This document shows, one piece after another, positions 8,246 through 17,502 of a stretch of DNA of 54,105 nt. Position 1 is the stretch's first letter. Every line of letters starts with the position of its first letter. Made by a program: the position numbers and the translations under genes. The notes beneath the pieces were generated by a model. It worked only from the letters and a program-made list of their open reading frames with translations. It searched no databases and was not told the DNA's origin. The stretch comes from JAYENK01 sp034722035. GTDB lineage: Bacteria > Patescibacteriota > Patescibacteriia > Patescibacteriales > UBA12075. The stretch spans positions 1 through 54,105 of the forward strand of contig JAYENK010000014.1 of the NCBI GenBank assembly GCA_034722035.1. The letters run 5' to 3'.

Positions 8246-9322
8246 TTATTTTTTTAGTTGGTTTTTAAACCAGTCAACATAAGGAATTTCGGCTGGGTCG
8301 ATTTTGTTTAAGATGCCCAGGTAATAACTAATCCAAGCGCCTAGTTGTAATAGCTCAAAAGATTGGCTGAGTTTGTCTTTGCTTTTTAAATTATAAGATA
8401 GTGTTTCAATGTTATTTTTTTTGATTACTTGATTGGTGAGAGTACTGCGTTTTTGTACGCGCTTATCAAAAAGATTTGATTCAAAAAATAAAGCGATTAT
8501 ATTTTTTTTATTGCTAAGAGGAAAGCCCAGCCCTTCCAGAGTATAATGATTAAGATCCGGTAATTCAAGGTAGGCGGAAAAATTTTTAGAGCATTCATTA
8601 AATTGATTGCGCATAATATGGAGACAACCGAATAAATGCTCGGCGCTTATTAAGAGTGGGATTTTTTTGTGTAGTTTGAGTGCGATTTTTTTGGCAGCGT
8701 TCTGGTTGGTGGCGAAATTTGAGTGTAATTTATGGCTATTTATTTCTAGCATTGCAATAATGTCTTTCATTTGAGGTCGTTTAATTGAAAAAATGCCGGT
8801 TTTGGCCAAAATAACGGCTTGCCCAAAAATAGAATAACCTAGCCCCAAGCGTGGTTGACCGGATGGATTATATTTCGGTTTAAACAAATATCCGGGCAAG
8901 TTTTTCTTCATCATTATTTTTTTGAGTTTGCTTTTTGGGCTGTCTTCAGAGATAGCCGCTATTTTACAGTTTCTTTTTTGTGCTTCCTTGCAAGCCGAGA
9001 GAACCTCTTTGGTTGTGCCGGAATAAGAAGAGAGCAGAACTAGCGTATTTTTATCAACAAAGGCCGGTAAATGATAATTGGCAACAATATTAATCGGCAT
9101 TTTAATTTTGTCGGCGAAAGCTGAGCGGGTAAAATGCGTGCCTAGGTTGGATCCGCCCATGCCGACAACAACAACATTGTTGATATGTGAATAGTTTTTT
9201 GGGATTTTAATTAAATGCGCTTCATTTAATACTTGCCGCATTTGATCTGGCAAAAGTTCGATCGATTTGCCGACAAAATGCGCGTCGAGTTTTTTGTATT
9301 GTTGTTTATTGTCAAGATTCAT
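8246..9322 (-). CDS. Bifunctional phosphoglucose/phosphomannose isomerase (SIS family)
   Basis: 358 residues with two SIS subdomains. The first carries VVVVGMGGSNLGTHFTRS (about residues 50-67) and LLSSYSGTTKEVLSACKEA, the sugar-phosphate binding loop. The second contains the isomerase histidine/glutamate region (IMRNQFNECSKNFSAYLELPDLNHYTLEG). This matches the archaeal-type bifunctional Pgi/Pmi rather than classical Pgi, interconverting glucose-6-P or mannose-6-P with fructose-6-P. It converges on the prs remnant. It fits the glucan cluster that begins about 1.4 kb further on. Confidence 0.86.
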   Translation of the reverse strand: MNLDNKQQYKKLDAHFVGKSIELLPDQMRQVLNEAHLIKIPKNYSHINNVVVVGMGGSNLGTHFTRSAFADKIKMPINIVANYHLPAFVDKNTLVLLSSYSGTTKEVLSACKEAQKRNCKIAAISEDSPKSKLKKIMMKKNLPGYLFKPKYNPSGQPRLGLGYSIFGQAVILAKTGIFSIKRPQMKDIIAMLEINSHKLHSNFATNQNAAKKIALKLHKKIPLLISAEHLFGCLHIMRNQFNECSKNFSAYLELPDLNHYTLEGLGFPLSNKKNIIALFFESNLFDKRVQKRSTLTNQVIKKNNIETLSYNLKSKDKLSQSFELLQLGAWISYYLGILNKIDPAEIPYVDWFKNQLKK

Positions 9323-9345
9323 AGAATTAAATATAATTTTTAAGT

Positions 9346-9428
9346 ATGATGCGAATACACGAATGAATACAAATGGCGCGAATCAATTATATTCGTATCA
9401 TTTGTATTTATTCGTGTATTCGCACCAT
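9346..9428. repeat. Large imperfect inverted repeat (30-bp stem, nested inner stem)
   Basis: Arms 9346-9375 and 9399-9428 pair over 30 positions with two mismatches. The 23-nt centre holds a smaller CGAAT/ATTCG stem. The left arm is made of GCGAATACACGAAT and GAATACAAATG words. Similar GCGAATACAAAT words recur without a clean palindrome at 47181-47226. It lies between the divergent isomerase and yebC genes, so it is not an ordinary terminator. Confidence 0.8.
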
Positions 9429-9447
9429 ATTATTATTATAGTTTAAC

Positions 9448-9476
9448 TTGATTTTTAAATCAATTTATGGTAAAGT
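9448..9476 (+). promoter_or_regulatory. Promoter of yebC-ruvC
   Basis: TTGATT (9448-9453), a 17-nt spacer and TAAAGT (9471-9476), with a TGG extended -10 just before it. The start would be about 45 nt upstream of the yebC ATG. Confidence 0.5.
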
Positions 9477-9529
9477 CTAGTAAATATTATAGCTGACGAG
9501 GTTATAAATTTTTTTGTTTATTTAATATT

Positions 9530-10279
9530 ATGTCCGGACACAGTAAATGGTCTACAATCAAACGAGCCAAAGGAGTCAAAGACGCTAAGCGTGGCGCAAT
9601 TTTTACGAAGCTGGGGAATTTGATTACAATCGCAGCCAAAGACAAGGGGGCGGATATGGATACGAATTTTAGTTTGCGTATGGCCGTAGATAAAGCTAAG
9701 ACAGTTAATATGCCTAAAGATAATATTGAACGAGCGATTAAGCGTGGAACCGGTGAGTTTCAAGGGGAGGTAATTGAAGAATTATATTATGAGGGGATTG
9801 GTCCGGCAAGTAGCCAGGTTATCGTAAAGTCTTTGACTGATAACAAAAATCGGAGCGCTTCCACTGTTCGCCATATTTTTTCTAAGTATGGCGGTTCTTT
9901 GGGAGCTGTAATGTGGAATTTTGAGCAGAAAGGGGTTGTACGAATTAAAAATGAAAAATTAATCCTTCGGCAGGGCTCAGGACAGGAAATTAAAAATTTA
10001 GAATTAGATAGTATCGAGTTAGACTTAATTGAAGTAGGTGTAGATGATATTAAAAGCGAAAAAGAGGGAATTACTGTTATTACTAAAGTAGGGGATTTGC
10101 AGGCTGTTAAGAAGTATTTTGATAATAAGGAAGTTGAGATTGAATCGGCTGAGATTGAATATATTGCTAAAGATGAAATTAAGCTTGAGGATGGCGACGT
10201 AGAAAAATATGAGAAATTTATTGAAGAATTGGATGATTGCGAAGACGTGGCGGATTATTATTCTAATGTGAAAATATGA
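9530..10279 (+). CDS. yebC: YebC/PmpR-family protein
   Basis: 249 residues beginning SGHSKWSTIKRAKGVKDAKRG, the diagnostic YebC start, then NMPKDNIERAIKRGTGE and YEGIGPASSQVIVKSLTDNKNR. YebC proteins have been described as DNA-binding regulators and, more recently, as translation factors that help ribosomes on proline stretches. At about residues 145-151 the protein carries LRQGSGQE, encoded by a copy of a dispersed DNA repeat (9962-9984) that is found again in noncoding DNA at 40613-40635. The rest of the fold looks intact. The last 4 nt overlap ruvC, so the two are translationally coupled. Confidence 0.94.
   Translation: MSGHSKWSTIKRAKGVKDAKRGAIFTKLGNLITIAAKDKGADMDTNFSLRMAVDKAKTVNMPKDNIERAIKRGTGEFQGEVIEELYYEGIGPASSQVIVKSLTDNKNRSASTVRHIFSKYGGSLGAVMWNFEQKGVVRIKNEKLILRQGSGQEIKNLELDSIELDLIEVGVDDIKSEKEGITVITKVGDLQAVKKYFDNKEVEIESAEIEYIAKDEIKLEDGDVEKYEKFIEELDDCEDVADYYSNVKI
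9962..9984 (+). repeat. Dispersed repeat inside yebC
   Basis: ATCCTTCGGC, three variable bases, then GCTCAGGACA. The same two 10-nt blocks with a different 3-nt centre occur on the minus strand at 40613-40635. Here it is in frame and adds the peptide RQGSGQ. Confidence 0.75.
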
Positions 10280-10746
10280 GTAATAAAATTTTAGGAATTG
10301 ATCCGGGGATTGCGGACACTGGCTGGGGCGTGATTGAGAATAATAAAGGTAAATTAAAATGTTTGGCTTATGGTTCAATTAAAACGAGCGCGAAGAAAGA
10401 ATTGCCTGAACGATTAACTGAGTTGCATCGAGAACTTGATGATGTTATAAAAAAATATCAACCAAAATTAGTTGGTGTGGAAGAATTATTTTTTTGTAAA
10501 AATGTTAAAACCGCCTTGATAGTCGGACAAGCACGTGGAGTAATTCTTTTGACTATAAAACAAAATAATTTAAATCCACGCGAATATACTCCTTTGCAAA
10601 TTAAGCAAGCTGTTAGTTCTTATGGCAAGGCTGATAAAGGACAAGTACAGCGTATGGTAAAAATAATGTTAAATTTGAAAGAAATTCCCAAGCCGGATGA
10701 CGCTGCTGACGCTCTGGCAGTCGCGATTTGTATGGTTAATTCGTGA
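10276..10746 (+). CDS. ruvC: Crossover junction endodeoxyribonuclease RuvC
   Basis: 156 residues. It has ILGIDPGIADTGWGVIE at the N-terminus with the first catalytic Asp, VGVEELFF with the catalytic Glu, and the C-terminal pair PKPDDAADALAVAIC with the last two Asp residues. It resolves Holliday junctions as a dimer. Its ATG overlaps the yebC stop by 4 nt. The order yebC-ruvC is widespread. ruvA and ruvB are not in this window. Confidence 0.95.
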   Translation: MSNKILGIDPGIADTGWGVIENNKGKLKCLAYGSIKTSAKKELPERLTELHRELDDVIKKYQPKLVGVEELFFCKNVKTALIVGQARGVILLTIKQNNLNPREYTPLQIKQAVSSYGKADKGQVQRMVKIMLNLKEIPKPDDAADALAVAICMVNS

Positions 10747-10760
10747 TTGTTATAAATAAT

Positions 10761-12242
10761 ATGCTAAAGAAAAAATTAAAAATAGTATTTGTAGCGTCCG
10801 AGGTTTCGCCTTTTTCCAAGTCCGGCGGACTGGCTGATGTAATGCGAAGCTTGCCCAAAGCGGTTAAGCGTGCTGGACATGAGGTTTCAATTATCACGCC
10901 GCTTTATGGGCAGGTTATTGATAAAAAAAAGTACAAATTAAAAGAGATTTTTCATAATGAAAAAATATATTTGAATTCGAAAGAATCGATTCGGATTAAT
11001 TTTTGGCAAGGTGAAGCGATGGATTCTTTGCCGATTTATTTTGTAGAATGCAAAAAATATTTTTCCAGGAAAAAAGCTTTATATATGTCTGGCCATGAAA
11101 ATGCCAGATTTTTAGTTTTTAATGTAGCTACTCTAAAATTATTATCATTATTAAAATATCAAGCCGATATTATTAATTGTCATGATTGGCAAACCGGTTT
11201 AATTCCTTATTATTTAAAAACTGATTTTCGTTATTCCAAGACTCTTAAAAAAACTAAAACTTTATTTACGATACATAATTTAATTTTTCAACTCGGAACA
11301 GATTGGTGGATAATTCCCCCTAAAGAGAGGGATAATGGGCGCAGGCGTGTTCCCCATTTGTCCGACCCCTATATTGAAAAAATAAATTTTGCTAAGCGCG
11401 CAATTTTATCGGCCAATGCTATCTCTACCGTATCGGAGCAGTATCGCGAAGAGATAATGACCAGACATTACGGTCAAGATTTGCATGTTATTTTGAAAAA
11501 CCGTAGGAAGCGCTTGTTTGGCATTGTCAACGGTATTGATTATGCTGATTTTAATCCCAATAATGACCCAGGAATGCATTGTAATTATAATGATAAAACT
11601 TTTCAAAAAAAGAAGTTAAATAAAGCTTATTTGCAGAAAAAATTTGGATTGAAAGTTGACTCAAAAATACCTCTATTATGCGGAACTTCGCGCGTAACTT
11701 ATCAAAAAGGTTTTGAATTATTATTGAAAATAATGGATCATTTAACGGGGCTTAATTTGCAGATTATTATTATGGGCGGGGGAGACAAAATTTATATTAA
11801 AGAATATAAGCGAATTGCTCGTAAGTATCCGCGACGATTTGTAATCTTGCCGACGCATGAGCAAAATCAAAAATACGAGACTTTAGCTTTTGCTGGTAGT
11901 GATTATTTTCTTTTGCCTTCGCATATGGAGCCTTGCGGAATCAATCAGATGAAGGCGATGCGCTATGGCTGTGTGCCGATTGTGCGAAAAGTGGGAGGAC
12001 TGCATGATACTGTTAATAATTTTAATCCCGGAACAGGCAAGGGAACCGGATTTGTTTTTAAATATTTTAATGAGTTTTCTTTGTATGGCGGAATTGTGCG
12101 TGCTTTGGAAGCTTACAAAAACATTGAATTTTATAATAAATTGGCGCAAAAAGTAATGCATAAATCAAATTCCTGGGAAATTCCGGCTAAAAAATATGTC
12201 AGCCTTTATCGCAAGATTATGCGATTTCAAAATGTAGAATAA
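10761..12242 (+). CDS. glgA: Glycogen/starch synthase, GlgA family (copy 1)
   Basis: A GT5 enzyme that adds glucose from a nucleotide sugar to an alpha-1,4-glucan. The N-terminal domain has ASEVSPFSKSGGLADVMRSLPKA with the KxGGL sugar-nucleotide loop, and NCHDWQTGLIPYYL. The C-terminal domain has NGIDYADFNP, RVTYQKGFELL and MEPCGINQMKAMRYGCVPIVRKVGGLHDTV. All key motifs are present and the length (493 residues) is normal. I chose ATG 10761. A GTG at 10743 overlapping the ruvC stop would add six residues. It shares its fold but not close sequence identity with the second copy at 18878. Confidence 0.92.
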   Translation: MLKKKLKIVFVASEVSPFSKSGGLADVMRSLPKAVKRAGHEVSIITPLYGQVIDKKKYKLKEIFHNEKIYLNSKESIRINFWQGEAMDSLPIYFVECKKYFSRKKALYMSGHENARFLVFNVATLKLLSLLKYQADIINCHDWQTGLIPYYLKTDFRYSKTLKKTKTLFTIHNLIFQLGTDWWIIPPKERDNGRRRVPHLSDPYIEKINFAKRAILSANAISTVSEQYREEIMTRHYGQDLHVILKNRRKRLFGIVNGIDYADFNPNNDPGMHCNYNDKTFQKKKLNKAYLQKKFGLKVDSKIPLLCGTSRVTYQKGFELLLKIMDHLTGLNLQIIIMGGGDKIYIKEYKRIARKYPRRFVILPTHEQNQKYETLAFAGSDYFLLPSHMEPCGINQMKAMRYGCVPIVRKVGGLHDTVNNFNPGTGKGTGFVFKYFNEFSLYGGIVRALEAYKNIEFYNKLAQKVMHKSNSWEIPAKKYVSLYRKIMRFQNVE

Positions 12243-12243
12243 T

Positions 12244-13428
12244 ATGCTTTGGATTAATTTTTTACATTTATATCAACCGGTGCATACGGACGCGTATTTT
12301 ATCAAAGAGGCGACCGAGAAAAGTTATAAACGTATTATTAGCGCGCTTGAAGCTCACCCCGAGATTGGGTTCACTTTAAATATTAACACTTGCCTTTTTT
12401 TACGTTGGGAGGAGTTGGGGTATTCGGGTTTGATTAAGAGAATTGCTGTGTTGCTTGAGCGAGGGCAAATCGAATTAACCGGCAACGCCGCTTATCATCC
12501 GCTGCTTCCTTTAATTCCCAAAGAAGAACTTGAACGCCAGATTAAGGAAAGTGAAGATATTTTTCGCAAGCATTTTGGTGAAAAATATAAGCCACGTGGT
12601 TTTTTTATGTCCGAAATGGCCTATGGCAAAGAGGCGGCCAAAGCGATCAAAGAGCTTGGCTATGAATGGATTATTTTGGATGAGATTACTTATAATGGAA
12701 GATTAAAACAAGTTGATTTTCGTAAATGCCATATTGACAAGGAGAGCAAGCTGAAATTAATTTTTCGTTCCAGAAAGTTAAGCAGTGATTATGTGCCCAA
12801 ACTAATCAATAAATTATTAGATAAAGCCAATGGTAAAATTGTAGCGATAACCGCGACTGATGCTGAGCTTTATGGACTTAGATATAATGATATTCACAAT
12901 GAACTGGGTAAATTATTTAAAGACGAACGCCTGGAAACAAAATTGATTTCAGATTATCTTGATTTGGCGTGTACAAGTAAAGCAGGCAAAGAAATTAATT
13001 TAGTTTCTTCTAACTGGGAATCAACCGAGCGGGAGCTTAAAGAGAAGCGAGCTTATTCATCATGGAAAGATAACAAAAAGGATATCCATAAAAAATTATG
13101 GCAACTGACCAATCATGTTTATACAACCGTATGCGAACATCAGGATGATGATAATTATTATTGGGCGCGTTGGCATTTGGTGCGCGGTCTTTCCAGTTGT
13201 ACTTTTTGGTGGGCCTCGGGCAAAGATTTTCGTTATATTTTTGGTCCATACGCTTGGAATCCGGACGAGATTGAACGTGGCACGAATGAATTAGTTCGTT
13301 CAATTAGAGCCATTAACAATGAACTGACTATTGCCGATAAAATAAAAGCTGAACATTTATTTGTTGAAATAAAAAAAATAGTCTGGGAAAAACACTGGAT
13401 CTATTATTGGAAAAAAGTTATTAATTAA
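12244..13428 (+). CDS. Glycoside hydrolase family 57 (alpha-amylase/glucanotransferase type)
   Basis: 394 residues. The start LWINFLHLYQPVHTD carries the family's HxYQP motif. GQIELTGNAAYHPLLPLIP and RGFFMSEMAYG follow, the latter with the nucleophile glutamate at about residue 124. TDAELYGLRY (about 205-214) is where the acid/base aspartate is expected (D206). FWWASGKDF lies near the C-terminus. GH57 enzymes cleave or transfer alpha-1,4-glucan chains. Its start lies 1 nt after glgA copy 1, so it almost certainly acts on the same polymer. Hydrolysis versus transglycosylation cannot be told. Confidence 0.88.
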   Translation: MLWINFLHLYQPVHTDAYFIKEATEKSYKRIISALEAHPEIGFTLNINTCLFLRWEELGYSGLIKRIAVLLERGQIELTGNAAYHPLLPLIPKEELERQIKESEDIFRKHFGEKYKPRGFFMSEMAYGKEAAKAIKELGYEWIILDEITYNGRLKQVDFRKCHIDKESKLKLIFRSRKLSSDYVPKLINKLLDKANGKIVAITATDAELYGLRYNDIHNELGKLFKDERLETKLISDYLDLACTSKAGKEINLVSSNWESTERELKEKRAYSSWKDNKKDIHKKLWQLTNHVYTTVCEHQDDDNYYWARWHLVRGLSSCTFWWASGKDFRYIFGPYAWNPDEIERGTNELVRSIRAINNELTIADKIKAEHLFVEIKKIVWEKHWIYYWKKVIN

Positions 13429-13430
13429 TT

Positions 13431-14450
13431 ATGAATAAAGCCAATCAGTTGTTAGATAAGCGATTCATGCTTGCTTATTTAAAGAAAAAGGTTTTGCCGC
13501 GCTATCCTTATTTTTCTGACATTAAAAGTATTAAATTAATCTTGCATAAAGATTACGTTTGGGAAGGAGACGCTTATCATGTTGTAATTGAATATTGTAC
13601 TCGTTTTGTTACGGCGGAAGATAAAATTCGATCTTTACCAATTTTTTGTTCGGCTCATTGGGAAGAACCGCGTAAAAATGTTTATGATAGTTTAAATTTT
13701 TTGTGGCAGCATGATTTTGATAAAAGTTATTTAACCATTCCCCATCCTTTATTTTATTCCAAAGAATTTCGAGGAGTATTTTATCGCGGTGTTAGTGGCA
13801 AAAGTTTTTATCATTATATTAAAAATAATGATCGTAAAACAATAGAGGCAATAATACCGAAAATAGCAAAATGGTTTGCCAAACTGCATAATTTAAATAT
13901 CAAAGAGGCTAAAAACTTTAATCAAGCCAACAGTCGAGTTGAAACTACTTTTCCCGGTTTGCCCCATATTTATCGACGGATAGAAGAAAAATATCCGGAG
14001 TATTCTCGTGATTATAGATTAATTTTTAGTATAATTAATCAGCGGGAGAAAGATTTTTTTCGTAATAATAAAACGCGCTGGCTTATTCATGGTGACGCAC
14101 ATCCGGGAAACGTGATCAAAATGGGCAAGAAAAAGATTGCTTTTATCGATTATACCGATATTTGCCTTTCTGATTTTACGCGTGACATTGGTACGTTTAT
14201 GCAACAGCTTGAATATATGATTAAACGCAAGCTAAAAGACGCAGGTTATGCTGATTATTTGCTAAATCTGTTTATTCAAAAATATTTTTTCAAAAGTAAG
14301 ACCAGCTTGGATCGGGATATCAAAGAACGGATTGATAATTATTATTATTGGACCACTATGCGTACTGCCACTTTCTTTTTGCTGAAAAGTGAAGCCGAGC
14401 CAGAACGAGCGAGACCGTTAATTGAAAAAGTTTTACAAGAGTTTAAATAA
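13431..14450 (+). CDS. APH-fold phosphotransferase (sugar/small-molecule kinase)
   Basis: 339 residues with the aminoglycoside-phosphotransferase/choline-kinase fold. The catalytic loop is LIHGDAHPGNVI (H220-D222-N227 region), the metal-binding motif is IAFIDYTDI (about D240), and CLSDFTRDIGTFM follows. The N-lobe is divergent. Lying 2 nt after the GH57 gene in a glucan cluster, a maltose or other sugar kinase role is plausible, by analogy with maltokinases that share this fold. That is inference from context, not from substrate-specific residues. Confidence 0.8.
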   Translation: MNKANQLLDKRFMLAYLKKKVLPRYPYFSDIKSIKLILHKDYVWEGDAYHVVIEYCTRFVTAEDKIRSLPIFCSAHWEEPRKNVYDSLNFLWQHDFDKSYLTIPHPLFYSKEFRGVFYRGVSGKSFYHYIKNNDRKTIEAIIPKIAKWFAKLHNLNIKEAKNFNQANSRVETTFPGLPHIYRRIEEKYPEYSRDYRLIFSIINQREKDFFRNNKTRWLIHGDAHPGNVIKMGKKKIAFIDYTDICLSDFTRDIGTFMQQLEYMIKRKLKDAGYADYLLNLFIQKYFFKSKTSLDRDIKERIDNYYYWTTMRTATFFLLKSEAEPERARPLIEKVLQEFK

Positions 14451-14455
14451 ATTTT

Positions 14456-15319
14456 ATGTTAATTGATCTTCAGCTTCATTCAACTTATTCGGATGGATAC
14501 TTGACGCCGACCGCGGTGGCGAGGTTTTTGAAAAAAAATAAAGTACGTGCAGCTGCTCTTACTGACCATAATACAGTGAGCGGGCTGAGTGAATTTTTTA
14601 AAGCCTGTAAGCAATTAAAGATTAAAACAATTACCGGCATTGAATTGTATGTGCGTGATAGCAGTAGTCGTTTTAATATTCTTTGGTATAATTTTGATTC
14701 GGTTCGTCCGGAATTACACGATCTTTTGCGTAATAGCCAGGTTCGGCGTCGACGTAGTATTCGTTCTATTTTAAATAAATTAGTTGATGCTGGCTTTGAA
14801 ATGAACGTGAATGCAACTCTTGATAAATACAATCATTATGTGCCGGTAAATCAAATGGTGTCTGAATTAATAGGTGATAAAAATAATTTTAAAAAAATTC
14901 AAAAAGAATTAAAAACAAATAATCCCCGTGAAGAAAAAATTATTAAATATTATTTTCGTAATAAAAAATTTGGTATTCTCCGGGAAACTTATATTAATTT
15001 TGATAAAATAATAAAATTACGCAAAATTATTGGTGGACAATTAATCTTGTGTCATCCGGCTAAATATGGTAATTTGCGTAAAGACAAGATTATTCGTTTA
15101 AAAAAGGCCGGTTTGGATGGCGTTGAAGTTTTGTCTCCCCATCACTCCTACGGAGCCATTGTATATATTCAACATTTGGCGCATAAATTTGATTTAATCG
15201 AAACCGGTGGTTCCGACTTTCATCGTTACGAAGGGCATGACATGCCAATTCAAAGCTCATCAAATTATTTTCAAATCGAATCAAAATATTTGAAAGACGT
15301 GAAAAAAATTATTGGATAA
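14456..15319 (+). CDS. PHP-domain metal-dependent phosphoesterase
   Basis: 287 residues. The N-terminal PHP motif is DLQLHSTYSDG (H8, D13), then ALTDHNTVSG (D37, H38), TGIEL, a middle cap region, and the C-terminal ligands LCHPAKYG and GGSDFHRYEGHD. The layout resembles the TrpH/RNase AM group (3',5'-nucleotide phosphatase or 5'-3' exonuclease). It sits 5 nt after the kinase gene. Substrate uncertain. Confidence 0.83.
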   Translation: MLIDLQLHSTYSDGYLTPTAVARFLKKNKVRAAALTDHNTVSGLSEFFKACKQLKIKTITGIELYVRDSSSRFNILWYNFDSVRPELHDLLRNSQVRRRRSIRSILNKLVDAGFEMNVNATLDKYNHYVPVNQMVSELIGDKNNFKKIQKELKTNNPREEKIIKYYFRNKKFGILRETYINFDKIIKLRKIIGGQLILCHPAKYGNLRKDKIIRLKKAGLDGVEVLSPHHSYGAIVYIQHLAHKFDLIETGGSDFHRYEGHDMPIQSSSNYFQIESKYLKDVKKIIG

Positions 15320-15325
15320 TTAATT

Positions 15326-16600
15326 ATGAAAAAAGCTGTTATTTTTACTGGTTTAGTAAAAGTTGATAAAAATTTAGTGGGTACCGCTGTGATTTACCAA
15401 AAAATCGCGGATATTTTGTTGCGTCAAGGCTACGCAGTTGGTATGGTGGTGCCGGAGCAAAATAATTTAAAAAATAAAATTAATTATTATACTTGGAGTG
15501 AAAAAAACAATAAAAAATTGATTAACTCGTCTGATTTGGTTATTTTTGGGGCTTATCCGCCGGTTGAACCGATGTATTATGCTTATCAGAAAAAGAAAAC
15601 AATTATTACATATCTTTGGAGCATTGCTCCGGTTGGTTCACTTGAGTTTAAAGATTTTGCTTCTATAAATAAACAGCGCGGTTTGCATTACTATATTAAT
15701 GCTTCGTATAATCTTTCTTTGTTGTTATCTGATAAAATATTTTGTCGAAACGAACGGGTGCGTAATTTAGTCTTGGGCTCATTGCTTGCTCTTGGTAGAG
15801 TTGACCTTAAAAATTATCAAGGAGACAAGACTCTAAGAAATTTGATTGATACGGCTCCTTTTGGTATTGAGGCGCGTGCACCTAAACATAAAAAAAATAT
15901 TTATCGTGGAGTGATTAAAGGAATTAAGGATGATGATTTTTTGTTGATCTGGAATGGTGGGGTTTGGAATTGGAACGATGGTGAGACCCTGATTAAGACT
16001 ATGAAGTTGATTAGAGAAAAATATAACAAGAAAAATATAAAGCTGATTTTGCAAGGGTTTAAACATCCGGATGAAAATCAGAAGTTGTCGCAAGAGGCTC
16101 AGAGAACTTTGGACTTAATAGAAAAATATGAATTGGAAGACAAAAATATTTTTATAGCTCATTGGCTTGCTTTTAAAGAGAGAGAAAATTATTTAACCGA
16201 GTGTGATGCTGGCATTGTGACGGCCCCAAACATTCCAGAGGCCAATTTTTTTCTTAAAACTCGCATTTATGATTATCTTTGGGCTGATCTTCCGGTAGTT
16301 CTGGGAGACAATGAGGCATTTGCGCCGTTTATAAATCAAATGAAGCTAGGTCTTGTTGCTAAGTGTGGAACGCCGCAAGATTTTACCAAAAAAATAATCG
16401 CACTTGAGAAAAGTTCAGCTATGAGGGCGGGTATCAAGAACAATATTAAAACAATCAAAAAAAACTTAAACTGGAATAAAACTTTGGAGAAAGTAAAAGA
16501 GTATTTTAAAAATCCTGAGAAAGATAAATTGAAATATGTAAGTGGCCGATCCTTGTATAGGGAAAACATAAAAAATAATTTGAATATAATAAATAAGTAA
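15326..16600 (+). CDS. Glycosyltransferase (GT-B, group 1-like)
   Basis: 424 residues. The N-terminal domain starts AVIFTGLVKVDKNLVGTAVIYQKIADILLRQGY. The C-terminal domain has LIWNGGVWNWNDGETLIKTM, KLILQGFKHPDE, IFIAHWLAFKERENYLTECDAGIVTA and TRIYDYLWADLPVVLGDNE. These are the typical nucleotide-sugar Rossmann and EX7E-like regions of GT-B enzymes. It starts 6 nt after the PHP gene and lies in the glucan/ATP-grasp run. Donor and acceptor unknown. Confidence 0.8.
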   Translation: MKKAVIFTGLVKVDKNLVGTAVIYQKIADILLRQGYAVGMVVPEQNNLKNKINYYTWSEKNNKKLINSSDLVIFGAYPPVEPMYYAYQKKKTIITYLWSIAPVGSLEFKDFASINKQRGLHYYINASYNLSLLLSDKIFCRNERVRNLVLGSLLALGRVDLKNYQGDKTLRNLIDTAPFGIEARAPKHKKNIYRGVIKGIKDDDFLLIWNGGVWNWNDGETLIKTMKLIREKYNKKNIKLILQGFKHPDENQKLSQEAQRTLDLIEKYELEDKNIFIAHWLAFKERENYLTECDAGIVTAPNIPEANFFLKTRIYDYLWADLPVVLGDNEAFAPFINQMKLGLVAKCGTPQDFTKKIIALEKSSAMRAGIKNNIKTIKKNLNWNKTLEKVKEYFKNPEKDKLKYVSGRSLYRENIKNNLNIINK

Positions 16601-16602
16601 TT

Positions 16603-17502
16603 ATGAAAACAAAAGGAAAAATTGGGATTATTGTGATGAAGCCTCATTGGGGGGAATTAAATAATATTTTTTATTCTCGTATTGAGGAAGAAATAAGACA
16701 TTTTGGCTACACACCAGAAATATTGCATTATGATAAATTTTTTATTGAGATCAAAAAATCTTTAAAATTTTACTATGATGAGAAAAATTTTAAAGTGAAT
16801 GATTACAAAATGTTTTTTTTGACTCTTTTCGGCTCAGTTAATAATTTTTTCTTGGCTGAAGCTTTGTTGTCTGCAGGCGCAAACATAAAAAATAGTTTAG
16901 CAGCGATTAATAATGCCAATGATAAAGCCAAAACGCATTTATTACTCAGTCGAGATGGCATTAAAACTTTGTCGGCCTATATGAATTTTTCCCAGTATGA
17001 TTGGAGGCCACTTTTTTCCGCTATTTCTGATGACAAATATATTGTCAAAGTCAGAAACGGATCTTGGGGGGCGGGAGTTTCTCGTGTTGACTCAAAGATG
17101 TCTTTGATCTCAACCCAGGAGTTAATGGCTTCGAGCGGAATTGACACTTCGGCTTTGATATTTCAAAAGTATTATGAAGAAACAGCTGGTACTGACATGC
17201 GTGTCATCGTGGCCGGTAAAAAAATAGTAGCGGCGATGGAGCGACGGTCCAAGGGAATGGATTTTCGCGCTAATTTATTTGGTGGTGGGAAAGCTATTAA
17301 AATTGAGCCGAGTGAAAAGATTAAAAAAATGGCGATTCAGGCGATTAAAGTTTTAGGACTCAATTATGGCGGAGTTGATATTTTGAAGACAAAACAAGGG
17401 CCGATGGTTTTGGAAGTTAATGCCAACCCAGGACTCAAAATCGAAGAGTATACGGGCGTGAATGTGGCACGCGGGATTGTTAAGGAGCTTTTGAAAGATT
17501 GA
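16603..17502 (+). CDS. RimK-like ATP-grasp ligase (copy 1)
   Basis: 299 residues. It shows AINNANDKAKTHLLLSRDGI, KYIVKVRNGSWGAGVSRVDS (flexible Gly-rich loop), FQKYYEETAGTDMRVIVAGKKIVAAMERRS and MVLEVNANPGLKIEEYTGVNV (metal-binding E-x-N-x-NP). This is the RimK/LysX arrangement, which ligates an amino acid or peptide carboxylate to an amine with ATP. It starts 2 nt after the glycosyltransferase. A second, divergent ATP-grasp protein lies downstream at 18028. The substrate is not evident. Confidence 0.87.
   Translation: MKTKGKIGIIVMKPHWGELNNIFYSRIEEEIRHFGYTPEILHYDKFFIEIKKSLKFYYDEKNFKVNDYKMFFLTLFGSVNNFFLAEALLSAGANIKNSLAAINNANDKAKTHLLLSRDGIKTLSAYMNFSQYDWRPLFSAISDDKYIVKVRNGSWGAGVSRVDSKMSLISTQELMASSGIDTSALIFQKYYEETAGTDMRVIVAGKKIVAAMERRSKGMDFRANLFGGGKAIKIEPSEKIKKMAIQAIKVLGLNYGGVDILKTKQGPMVLEVNANPGLKIEEYTGVNVARGIVKELLKD

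Noticed and set aside
10276..10746. UGA recoding as glycine
   Set aside because: ruvC, the Phd-like antitoxin and the ATP-grasp gene at 16603 all end properly at TGA with no conserved sequence beyond, so UGA is a stop here.
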